From Halisarca cf. caerulea (lineage: Eukaryota > Porifera > Demospongiae > Chondrillida > Halisarcidae), in the NCBI GenBank assembly GCA_963170055.1, contig CAUJGJ010000397.1, forward strand, positions 10,324,301 through 10,346,800: DNA of 22,500 nt, in the 5' to 3' direction. Positions 1 to 8,692 of this stretch are shown piece by piece. The position numbers were made by a program, and so were the translations under genes. Under the pieces are notes generated by a model, which was given only the letters and a program-made list of their open reading frames with translations, ran no database searches and was not told the DNA's origin. The stretch's first letter is position 1; every line of letters begins with the position of its first letter.

Positions 1-98
1 AATCTGTAACGAAATAAGATTATTGGTGCATGAGTATGAAAATAGTGTCTGATTGATGATATGTACAAAATCATATTGTCAATGAGTTATTCATTTAA

Positions 99-307
99 CA
101 AGCGATTCGAGTTTAAAAAACTCGTGGGCCGCCTACGGCCCTGGAAACTCGAATCGCTTGGAAATCGGCGTTACTGACTAAAATAATATTTCGAAGAACT
201 CTTCTGGTCTAAAAGACCCTTCGCTGATAAAATCAGGAGCAAACGAATGAATTTCACCAAAATATAGCCGAAAGATTTTGTACCGACTTCGCGTCCGCCA
301 TGCTGTT

Positions 308-359
<52 letters not shown>

Positions 360-434
360 TATTGACATCGTTCCGGACGTTCCAGACACTTCCGGTGAAA
401 GTAAAAACAATATAGGGCCACCTTCTGGTGGCCC
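99..434 (+). mobile_element. Hairpin-ended (AT)n microsatellite element, family 1, complete copy
   Basis: The element begins with a long stem-loop (99-161), with arms CAAGCGATTCGAGTTT and its reverse complement and an inner GGGCCG/CGGCCC stem. A unique body follows, then an (AT)n tract (about 310-355), and a short terminal hairpin GGGCCACC-TTCT-GGTGGCCC at 415-434. The left flank ends in AA and the right flank starts AAAAA. The uninterrupted LINE copy shows the original target was TTTAAAAAGTG. There is no coding sequence; the Ile-Tyr repeat ORFs come from the AT tract. The layout (structured ends, central dinucleotide repeat, insertion in an A/T run) resembles non-autonomous Helentron derivatives such as DINE-1. 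That family assignment is inference. Confidence 0.8.
310..355. repeat. (AT)n microsatellite
   Basis: This is a pure TA/AT run within the family 1 hairpin element. Equivalent tracts occur at about 1290-1324, 8666-8692, 10165-10190 and 19125-19154 in the other copies. Confidence 0.95.
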
Positions 435-461
435 AAAAAGTGATTTTCACATAGTTTAGTG

Positions 462-557
462 AAGTTTATGCCCGCTTAGCCCTATGCATTTCTAGCCCTA
501 TGCACATCTAGTCCTATGCTCATCTATCCCTATGCCCGTCCAGCCCTATGTAGTAAA
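462..557 (+). repeat. 16-bp minisatellite, about six units
   Basis: Units start at about 462, 478, 494, 510, 526 and 542 and share the core AGCCCTATGC with a variable six-base remainder such as ATTTCT or ACATCT. The first and last units are degenerate. The array directly abuts the LINE relic that ends at 463. Its CCCTATG core resembles the ACCCTAT tail unit of the LINE at 21962-21983, which may be coincidence. Confidence 0.85.
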
Positions 558-766
558 CAACCCTACCTTGTTTCAATGTTTTTTGACGTTTGACGAGTTT
601 TACCCCTACATCTTTTTTTCCATTTTTAAATGGGTTTTAATATGGTTCTTGTCCATATTCTTTGTACTTGTAAATACTAGGTTGTAGGTAGGGGCTATCA
701 TGCAACACCGTATAGCCACAAACAGAGTTTATCCAAGTCATCCACTAATAGCAGCATACACAAACA
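558..766. other. Non-coding spacer between the minisatellite and element A
   Basis: This is AT-rich sequence with no ORF, hairpin or repeat that I can recognise. It ends at the TA dinucleotide that precedes the left terminus of pogo-like element A. Confidence 0.5.
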
Positions 767-1030
767 TACTGTATATTGGAAATTTTTCGCGACCAATAAT
801 ATTCGCGAATTTTGCGAGTGGAGCTCAGTCGCGAATATAAAAATCGCCAAAGTTTTAGGGTCTGTGGTTTGCTATTTTACAAAGAAATCGAGTCACTTTG
901 ATGGAATCTCCAAGAGAAAACTCTGCCTTCCAGACCCCGTGGGACTACTATCAAAAGAAGTGCCATCATCATTGATAAGAAATGCAAACGAAGAAGTGAA
1001 AGCTACAGTGGAAAAGCAAAAGGAAGCGAA

Positions 1031-1282
1031 CAAGTAATTCGAGTTAAAAACTCGTGGGGGCTGCCGCCCCACACACTCGAATCACTTGCAAAACATTGAA
1101 GGGTTAGTGCACAGCTGAACCTTCATTGAACATACTGTTTATTGTAACTGGGCGATTGTTTTGAAAACAATTGCCATATTTGGCAATTATTTTCAAAACA
1201 ATTCCTATAACTCATTTCTGTATAAATTCATACTTCTCTATTACTATTGTATAAATTCTCTATTATAAGACTTTTCTTCAAA

Positions 1283-1326
<44 letters not shown>

Positions 1327-1389
1327 GACGAGCGTTACACACCGGAAGTCCAAATGAAAACAATATAGGGGCTGCCTGCGGCAGCCCCT
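1031..1389 (+). mobile_element. Hairpin-ended (AT)n element, family 2, copy 1
   Basis: The 5' stem-loop has CAAGTAATTCGAG arms with a GGGGGCTGCCGCCCC inner loop. The body contains an inner palindrome around ATTGTTTTGAAAACAATTG, then an (AT)n tract (about 1290-1324), a conserved 3' segment CGGACGAGCGTTACACACC, and a terminal hairpin GGGGCTGC-CTGC-GGCAGCCCC followed by T. Its left flank is AA (1029-1030) and its right flank AAAAA (1390-1394). It sits inside the transposase of element A. Removing it with one AA gives gcgAAAAAgcg, which keeps the frame as EAKKRGPYQ, aligning with KKxGPYQ in element B. Confidence 0.85.
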
Positions 1390-1570
1390 AAAAAGCGTGG
1401 TCCATACCAAACACAATCACTGCCTGCTGACGAAAAACTCAAGATAGCGAAATATGCATCATTGCATGGTACTACTGCAGCTATTCGTGCATTCAAGAAA
1501 GAAATGCCCGAGCTCACCCTCAAAGAAAGCACCGTACGTACGTGGAGAGACATTTATCGGCTGGAAATTA

Positions 1571-2255
1571 AACGTGGACCGCGAGTATAAAAGGGGCGTG
1601 ATGCATCCGGTTTTGCGTTTTGACGAAAAAATGGCGGAAATCTGCCACTGTTGGAAATAAGTACATCAAACATAGGAACTATTACTTGTGCACTGTGTAG
1701 TTAACAGTCCATACAAATACAGAATGACACATAGTGGTGCAAATACGTACAATAGCGTAATATTCATATGAAAAGTATGTCTTTCTTAAGTTATAATCTC
1801 TGGTCATATGCATGTTTCATTTTCGAATTACTCTCTTTACTTCTTATGTCATGAATAGTGTACCACACCAGAAGTTACATGGATGCAATCCATGAAGAGG
1901 CAGAAGCCTCTATGAGTGCAGCCATATTAGAATATAAAGCAAAAGAAGATATTCCTGCGGTACGCATTCAAATTCACACCGTTACTTTCATACTGTACAT
2001 TCTTATACAGCTGGTAACTATATTCTTAGACTTATCTTTCCATCTATTTAATAGTGGATTTTGAGAGAAGAAGGCCGGCCCACTTTGTAGCGCGCTTTTC
2101 AAATTCGAGGTTCGACGGCCATGTTTATTTTCGCACATGGTGCATCAGCTCGCTTTTATACCTTCCTTGAAAGTGGGATCTGGAAAAACGCGAGAGCTTG
2201 CAATGGAACGCGTGGGATCGCATAAACGGGCACCTTTATAATCGCGGTCCACGTA
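1571..2255. mobile_element. TA-flanked MITE (mariner type) inside element A transposase
   Basis: The termini AACGTGGACCGCGA (1571-1584) and TCGCGGTCCACGTA (2242-2255) are inverted repeats, extended by a TATAAA-GG-GC similarity just inside. TA lies on both sides (1569-1570 and 2256-2257). Deleting the element and one TA rejoins the host transposase in frame as EIKKRSAS, which supports the boundaries. The interior has short ORFs (for example 1858-2064) with no recognisable protein similarity, so the element appears non-autonomous. Confidence 0.75.
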
Positions 2256-3338
2256 TAAGAAGCGCAGTGCTAGCCAAGAAGATAATGCAGATAGCACAGC
2301 TCTAGACACATTACCCACTAAAAAGAAAGGTCGCCCTTTTCTACTTGGGAATACACTTGATCAGCAGGTGCAAGCCTATATCTGGAGAGTTCGAGAGGCT
2401 GGAGGTATAATAACTTCATCTATTGTCATAGCTGCAGCAAGAGGCCTGGTTACCAAGCACGACAGCAGCTTACTTGACATAAATGGGGGGCCAATATCTC
2501 TCAAAAAGAATTGGGCAAACAGTCTTTTAAGTAGAATGGGATTGGTTAAACGTAAAGCAAACACTTCAGTGTCAAAAATGACTGTGGAGGATTTTGAGAA
2601 GTTAAAAATCAGATGCTTATTGATATCAAATGTACCGTAGTGATGGAGGACATTCCACCTGCATTAATTATAAACTGGGATCAAACGGCAATCAATTATG
2701 TACCCACTTCCAACGGGACAATGGCTGAAGTTGGAGCTAAACGAGTGGAGGCAGTGGGTGTCAGTGACAAAAGGCAAATCACAGCTGTATTCGGTTGCAC
2801 AATTCTGGGTGATTTCCTTCCAATACAACTTATTTACAAGGGAAAGACTTCGGCATGCCATCCAACCATTCCATTCCCTGCGGACTGGCGCATTACTCAC
2901 ACAGCCAATCATTGCTCAAACGAACACACAATGCTGCAGTACATTGAAAAAATTGTGATACCATACATATCCAAGAAGAAGGAGGAATTGTGGCTACCAC
3001 CGGACCATCCATCATTAGCTATCTTTGATGTGTTTCAAGGACAATGTACTGAAAGTGTCTGCTCCTTGTTGCAGCAAAATAACATACACTTTGTTACAGT
3101 GCCAGCAAACACGACAGACAAGCTTCAGCCTCTGGATGTAAGAGTGAACAAGCCAGCAAAGGACTTTCTGCGAGAAAAATTCAACACATGGTATGCTGAG
3201 AAAGTAGTGGAGAACGATGATTCCAGCATCGTAGACATGAAACTCTGTGCAACGTGGATGATCCAACTGTTTGATTATATGAAAGCAAACCCTGACATTA
3301 TCAGAAACGAAATGTCATGTGATCAGCCTGTGACTTAG

Positions 3339-3784
3339 GAAAATGTTGCTGTGCACGTAAAGATTCCAAAACAGCCTTACATGATGTTAAAACTGCAAGA
3401 TCGACAATTATTCCAGTCAAACAGCCTTCGGCTACAGTGAATCCTAGTCTCGCGTCTCCAGCCTTTTTCCGTTGACGACATCATAAACATTCTACAAAAT
3501 TTCTAACAACATCAAGGAGAAAGAGGCTGGCTATGCGAAACTAAGTGAATCTTAAGCCTTCGATCAAATTTGAACATGTCAGTAACTTTCTGGTCGGGCT
3601 TACCTAGCTTGAGTTTCTTTGATCTTTTCTCCTTCTGAAAAACATCTTCAAAAGCGATTTGGTTCGTATACAAGTGCAACCAAAGCAGAATTTAAAGAGC
3701 TATCCGACGGCGAAAGGTTATGTATCAAAGATCAAAGGTACAAAAATAAAAGAGACTTCGTCTGTATTCCACTTCACTTGCCAC
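3339..3784. other. Element A sequence left of the P-like insertion
   Basis: This stretch follows the pogo transposase stop. A 70-codon ORF beginning at 3619 runs into the terminal repeat of the P-like element and has no recognisable domain. I see no gene that I can support. The last seven bases, TTGCCAC (3778-3784), are the probable target duplication of the P-like element. Confidence 0.5.
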
Positions 3785-3990
3785 CAGGAGCGCATAATAA
3801 TTGGTCAGGAAAGGCGAGGGTAGGAGCGTGAAGCGCCCACGCACATAATTGCATTGTGGCGAGTGAGCCCGTGGTGAACGCGTTACTATTTTTAGAACAA
3901 AGCCGCCCGTCTGTTCTATTTGATTTCTTGTCCACGTGGTTGTTAAACCGTTCTTCATCGTCGTTTTGCATGTGCGAAACTATCGTCAGG
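3785..3990 (+). repeat. Left terminal inverted repeat of the P-like element, likely promoter for the 390-aa gene
   Basis: This matches the reverse complement of the right end (8943 inward). There is an 11-bp indel near 3913, where the right end carries extra bases, and clear decay after about 3960. The repeat stops about 30 bp before the ATG at 4020. The matching right repeat stops the same way before the transposase ATG at 8352. The repeat therefore probably contains the promoter and 5' UTR of both genes. That is inference; I can name no TATA box with confidence. Confidence 0.7.
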
Positions 3991-4019
3991 GCAGCTTACG
4001 AAGTGTCGCATCCGTAAAG

Positions 4020-5192
4020 ATGGCCAAAAGACCGCCAAAACAAAAACCTGAGAAGACGAAGTTCACCGCTAAGCAGCGAAAGATTATGGTAGGATATTTG
4101 GAGAAGGTGGACTATCAGAACCTCATAGACTCAGCTGTCAAACAGTTGCAATGTGGCCTGCATCTTGAACTTTGCCCGGATCGTCGTGAGTTTGTTCATG
4201 CTATCTGTGAAGGGACAGCTAAGGAGGCTCTAACAGCTTGTATCTTGGAGATGGTTATGGCCTTCCTGGACATATACAAATTGTACATGAAAGGCAAACG
4301 TTATGCAAACTTGGAACAAGAATGGATGAGGCATATTAATGATTATATTACTAGCGAGCATACAGAGGCTGATGACACTACATTGACAATCAAGCGTGAA
4401 CGTAAGAGGTTGTGGGACAATTTGGTTTCAGCAGCAGCATGCCCTATGTTGGACAACCAAGGGAAAAGAATTATTCTGTCCACTCTTTGCTGTATTGTTT
4501 ACGACTTGATGGTGGAGACTGTAAAAAAGTACAAACTCCACATCAATGATGCCGAGGAACCCACTACCAGTTCTGAATCAAAGAAACACAATGAAGCAGT
4601 CATATTTAAGCTAACAGAAAGTAATTCTAGCCTGTACCGATATGGAGGCTTTGCACTCCATTCGATGCTAAAGAAGTGGCTTTCAAACAACAATAAATTT
4701 AAATCGAGAAGCTCATTGAGCAGTGTTCAGCACATGTACAAACAAGAATTAGAATTCTTACAGCATTTGAAAATACAAAGGAAGAGATGGACAGAATTAC
4801 CAATACAGATTCAACATTTGCAAAAAGGAGGTCTTGAGATGGTGACTCCAGATATATTGCCTTTTCTTCGACAGCTTGTAGAGAAAGTGGCATCACATGT
4901 GAATGACAACACACGACAAGAACATGGCAGTTCCATGATAGAGGTTGCCAAGAAGAGAATTAAAGAAGATGAAGAACTTGAACAACTGTTCATCAAATGT
5001 ACACCAGAAGCGCCAAATGTGGTGAAAGCTGTGTATACTGAGTTTTGCATGAAAGTATTTCATGCTAGGGTAAACGAATATATCTCAGCCTCAGAAGAAA
5101 TGGAACTGGAAAGGACAGGAAAAGCAGTAAAAGTGGAGCAATGCCTTAGAGATCAACTAAAAACTTTTAGTGCATTACAAAAACGGTTATAG
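4020..5192 (+). CDS. 390-aa protein of unknown family carried by the P-like transposon
   Basis: I do not recognise this family. The start ATG at 4020 has A at -3 and G at +4 and follows the end of the terminal repeat; the frame is open further upstream (to 3936), but that part lies in the repeat. The N-terminus is strongly basic (MAKRPPKQKPEKTKFTAKQR), a plausible nuclear signal or DNA contact. The rest looks alpha-helical, rich in Lys, Glu and Leu, with a cysteine- and methionine-rich helix around AACPMLDNQG and heptad-like stretches near the C-terminus (KKRIKEDEELEQLF). There is no signal peptide, membrane segment, zinc motif or nuclease motif. It is intronless, unlike the transposase facing it. 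Its placement suggests an accessory role in transposition, target choice or defence against silencing; all of that is inference. Confidence 0.8.
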   Translation: MAKRPPKQKPEKTKFTAKQRKIMVGYLEKVDYQNLIDSAVKQLQCGLHLELCPDRREFVHAICEGTAKEALTACILEMVMAFLDIYKLYMKGKRYANLEQEWMRHINDYITSEHTEADDTTLTIKRERKRLWDNLVSAAACPMLDNQGKRIILSTLCCIVYDLMVETVKKYKLHINDAEEPTTSSESKKHNEAVIFKLTESNSSLYRYGGFALHSMLKKWLSNNNKFKSRSSLSSVQHMYKQELEFLQHLKIQRKRWTELPIQIQHLQKGGLEMVTPDILPFLRQLVEKVASHVNDNTRQEHGSSMIEVAKKRIKEDEELEQLFIKCTPEAPNVVKAVYTEFCMKVFHARVNEYISASEEMELERTGKAVKVEQCLRDQLKTFSALQKRL

Positions 5193-5244
5193 ACTATATT
5201 ATAGGTTAAATATATGAATAATATAATATTATGCTGTCATGCAT

Positions 5245-8200
5245 TCACTTGGTCTTGCTTCGGTAGCCTGGTTCGGAGTAGGGATTCTGGCTGACATCCC
5301 TCTGTGTTGCAAATGCTGCTAATGCACTGGCATAATTCGTTGAGGCTAAGTTACCTCCAGAAATGTACTTCAGGCAACTAAATATGGTCTCGACTGCACT
5401 GCCATTGATACGAAGGGGCGAGATGAAGTAACCAGGATGTTCATGTACGAAGTCAGTGCAGAGCCCTTTGAAACCTCCATACATAATTTGAAGAAGATCC
5501 CATGTCTACATAAGGATAACACACAAAACTATAGATGTGGGATATCACATAATACCAAATATACAAAATTAAATAAATATGTAACATAATATTATAGTTT
5601 TAAGGTACATACCTGCCAGGCAAGAAAGTCAGTTTGTAGAGGGCTTCGGAGATTTACTTCTGCATATTAATGAGATCCGCAATTACATAGCGTGAAGCCA
5701 TTCCTATAATTATAATGTAAACCAACCTGGATTGTTGCAGGAAACATCCTTATGCCAAGCCTCAAAGAAATTGAAACCCGCTGTCATATTTTGCAAGACA
5801 GGGGAGGTTGAAGACTTGATGACCTTGTGTGATAAAATACCCTCCTCAAATAGACTGTTGCATGCTTGTAAGAACTCCAACGTTGCTAGATGGTAGTCTT
5901 TCTCTACTTCCTCTTTGCGGCTTGCCATCTCCTGGATAGCAGCAAGCATGTATGGTTGCTGCTTAAAATAAGACATAAGGAGAAACATCAAGAGCACTGA
6001 ATATGATACATATGACTGCCTGTGACCATACCTGCATTATCTTGGCAGGGAGTACATTTAGCCGTGTCCAAGAGTCCCGCACAATATAGGCATATCTCAG
6101 GCCTGGCACACGCCTTGTAGTACCATGTTTGGCCCTAAGGAGGTCAGCCTTATACACGCCAACAATGGTATCCCATCCAAATTGATTGTTATTTCGAGTG
6201 AAGTTCTTGGTGCCCTCATCTCTAGAGCTGTGTAATGCAGCAATCATATTCTTCAGCTGCATACAATAGCAGAAAGCAGCAGTATAACTTTACATAATAA
6301 TAGTACCCAAACACATGTGCATGTATAATTATGTATTTCATATATATACCTGATGGGAAGGACAGATGATTGTGTAGACCTTCTTCCCATCAAATGGTGA
6401 TTCAAACCATGGTGTAATTCTCTCCTGCTCGCTAGAATGACCACACAACAACTTCAACAATGCCAGATTGCTGCTGCATCCATCACAAAGTATAGCACGT
6501 ACCCCAAAGCCAAACTGAGTAAAGGCAAGCATCGTGCATGTAACAATTGAGTGGAGAAAACGCATATCAACTGTTGATGGACATGTAAAATATGGGCCGA
6601 TAACGTCGAAATCTGAGCTGAGGTCCCTCCATATAAATTGCAGTACATAAGAGGTCTTCTGGCATTTCTCATCAAGTTCAAGGCCCTCGTATACATCATG
6701 GAGACTGGCAAAGTCATCTGAAGACATGGCAAATCCAACTACAGCAGAATTGGCACTGTTCCAGATGATACGTGACTGTACCTATAGACAAAATTTGGTT
6801 ACATGCTATAACAGTTATACACTCCTATAGTGAACATCACTGCATGGGATGCAGGGGTCAGTATATCAAGAGCTATATATTAGTCTAACCTTTACTTCAT
6901 CAAAAATGAGTACACCTTCTCCAATGGGAGGAGCCATTCCACCAGCAATTCGCTGTGACTTATACTCATCAAATCGGTGAGCACTTGCTAGCAAACTCTC
7001 TTTATTGATTCCTGGCAAGCATGCATGCTTATGCATGTACCCTTTGAGCGTTTTGTCACATGGTAGCTGCAACAGTCCCATTGATCGTACAGCGTGATAT
7101 GCAACTGGACTTCTAGAGAAGATTGCCAGTGCCAGTCGAATGGTTACAGCTGACCAACGATTTGATAGTCTACCAGTCACTATAAATGGAAGCACATGCA
7201 ACAAATCATCACACAGTAAAAATCCTGCATATGGATTCATATATGTAACTTTGCATATTGCGGAATGAACTTACCATTTTTATGTTGATCTTCATAAAAT
7301 TCTTTCATGTCCGCTGTGTCTTGTTCCCAAATACTCTTCAGTACATCCCCCTTACCACTGCCTACTGTGTCTGCTTCTTGGAAAATAGTCTGCAATTGTT
7401 GCTGACCTTCATCAGAGCTACTTATTGCCTGAACTAATTCGCATAGCTCTTCATTTTGGCTGTCACTCATGCATACCCGTTCCATCTTCTCAACACTATG
7501 CTGGCATGTGGATCGTAGCTTTGCAATCTCCTTACGCATGTTTGATAAACGTGCCTTCTTGCTTGCTGGACTAAGTAGATCGAAAGAGACTGTGGAGCTG
7601 GCTTGTTGTCGCTGCTTCCTTTGTGCAGGGGTATATCTATCATGCTCCCGTTTACGTGCCGATAGATGTAACTGTAGTAGTGAACACTTATCACACATAC
7701 ATGTTTTTTTGCTGTGGCTCTTTCTATGCCAGACATTGCACTGGCAGTCTCGTGCTGTATCGGGTGGCCAGTTGGTTTTCACAACCCGCTTGATATCATA
7801 GCCTATGGTAGCTTGGAATGATGAATACAGCTTCACTCCTGGACAAATTACCCATTGAGCATCATCAAGCTGATGAAGGACTGGTATACTGCTTAAGGTA
7901 AATGGGGGTTGAACTGTGCCTTCAGCCTCAGTCTTCTCATACAATAGAAGCCTATAATGCCCATTTTCTTCCACCAACAATCGTACAGCATCATGTGGCC
8001 CCACAACATCATCAAAAACCTTCGGCTTCCTAGTTACTATTAGATACCTATGTAGCTTGTTGGATTCTTCAGCTGTTACGACAGATGTTTCCAAAATCTT
8101 GAAGTGGCTTCTCACAAATTCCTGAATGTCATGAAACAATGAAGCGATGCCTTTGCGCTGCTGAGCCAGCTTTCTCAGAGCTTCACGAGTAGGAGTGAGT

Positions 8201-8352
8201 ACAAGAGAGGTACCTGATCGTCCAGAATCAATAATCCTAGCAGCCAAGCGAGGAGATCTACGAGGCGTCTCGGGGGAGAAGGCTCCGCTCTGATTCGAGA
8301 TAATTGCCTTCGGGGTAGTGCAGTCCGTAACGAAGGGAGTGCAGCCAGCCAT
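5245..8352 (-). CDS. P-element/THAP9-like transposase, seven exons, 869 aa
   Basis: Predicted to cut and paste the surrounding element in the nucleus. Exons by splice signal and phase: 8352-7275, 7224-6890, 6781-6350, 6256-6032, 5958-5727, 5659-5613 and 5505-5245; all introns are GT-AG and the joined frame is open. Residues 1-200 include basic SPRRSPRLAA-type sequence. A Cys/His cluster lies at 203-223 (C203, C205, H209, H213, C218, C220, C223), followed by a coiled coil at about 265-290. The RNase H-like core shows IFDEVK (D468), LCDGCSSN (D571), CPSHQLKN (about 612-618) and INGSAVETIF (E822), matching the P-element order D, D, E with a long insertion before E. I see no N-terminal THAP zinc finger, which P and THAP9 proteins have; the Cys/His cluster may replace it. 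The 47-base exon 6 is the weakest part of the model. Confidence 0.85.
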
Positions 8353-8364
8353 CTGATGAATGCA

Positions 8365-8660
8365 CGCCTGTCCTTGACAATCGTTTCACGCATGCAAATC
8401 GACGATAACAAGTAATTCGAGTTAAAAACTCGTGGGGGCTGCCGCCCCACACACTCGAATTACTTGCAAAACATTGAAGGGTTAGTGCACAGCTGAACAT
8501 TCATTGAAGATACTGTTTATTGTAACTGGACGATTGTTTTGAAAACAATTGCCATATTTGGCAATTGTTTTCAAAACAATTCCTATAACTCATTTCTGTA
8601 TAAATTCATACTTCTCTATTACTATTATATAAATTCTCTATTATAAGACTTTTCTTCAAA

Positions 8661-8692
<32 letters not shown>

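Larger units (their letters stand above)
62..463 (-). repeat. 64-bp LINE 3'-end fragment, split by a hairpin element
   Basis: Positions 62-98 and 435-463 together match, in reverse orientation, 21770-21833 of the LINE in this window. That stretch covers the last codons of the LINE polymerase and the start of its 3' UTR. The match is continuous once 99-434 is removed and one AA is collapsed, so 99-434 is an insertion into this LINE copy. Similarity stops abruptly on both sides (before 62 and after 463), so this is a short relic and not a full LINE. The direct comparison is by eye and looks exact. Confidence 0.85.
911..3338 (+). pseudogene. Pogo/Tigger-like DDE transposase of element A, disrupted
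   Basis: The product would cut and paste element A. The coding pieces, in order, are: an N-terminal segment (about 911-1030, in the frame reading LCLPDPVGLL); a segment starting KRGPYQ (1393-1570) with helix-turn-helix-like sequence IAKYASLHGTTAAIRAF; a segment from about 2257 with KKKGRPFLLG and a CENP-B-like helix-turn-helix region; and the DDE_1 catalytic core (2613-3338). The three acidic sites are visible as INWDQTA, AIFDVFQGQ and QPLDVRVNK. Damage comprises a hairpin-element insertion at 1031-1389, a TA-flanked MITE at 1571-2255, and a one-base frameshift at about 2604-2613 between EKLKI and MLIDIK. No in-frame ATG is evident upstream. The protein is clearly related to the transposase of element B. 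Confidence 0.85.

Noticed and set aside
99..161. Rho-independent terminator or microRNA-type hairpin
   Set aside because: The stem-loop recurs at every copy's 5' end as part of a mobile element, so it is better explained as an element terminus.
171..450. ORFs with long Ile-Tyr repeats on the - strand (also near 1228-1416, 9772-10191 and 19094-19294)
   Set aside because: They are translations of (AT)n tracts inside the hairpin elements; similar peptides recur because the element recurs.
478..557. CRISPR array
   Set aside because: Units are contiguous 16-bp tandem repeats with short degenerate ends, without unique spacers or cas genes, in eukaryotic sequence.
1031..1389. Classical Helitron
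   Set aside because: The ends lack 5' TC and 3' CTRR, and insertion is within an A run and not between A and T; only the Helentron-like variant remains plausible.
3619..3831. 70-codon ORF before the P-like element
   Set aside because: It runs into the terminal repeat and has no recognisable motif; chance or a relic cannot be told apart.
7469..7801. 110-codon + strand ORF opposite the P-like transposase
   Set aside because: It is the antisense shadow of transposase exon 1 and has no domain or splice context of its own.
8353..8500. THAP-domain exon upstream of the P-like transposase
   Set aside because: No C2CH pattern was found in the - strand frames before the hairpin element.
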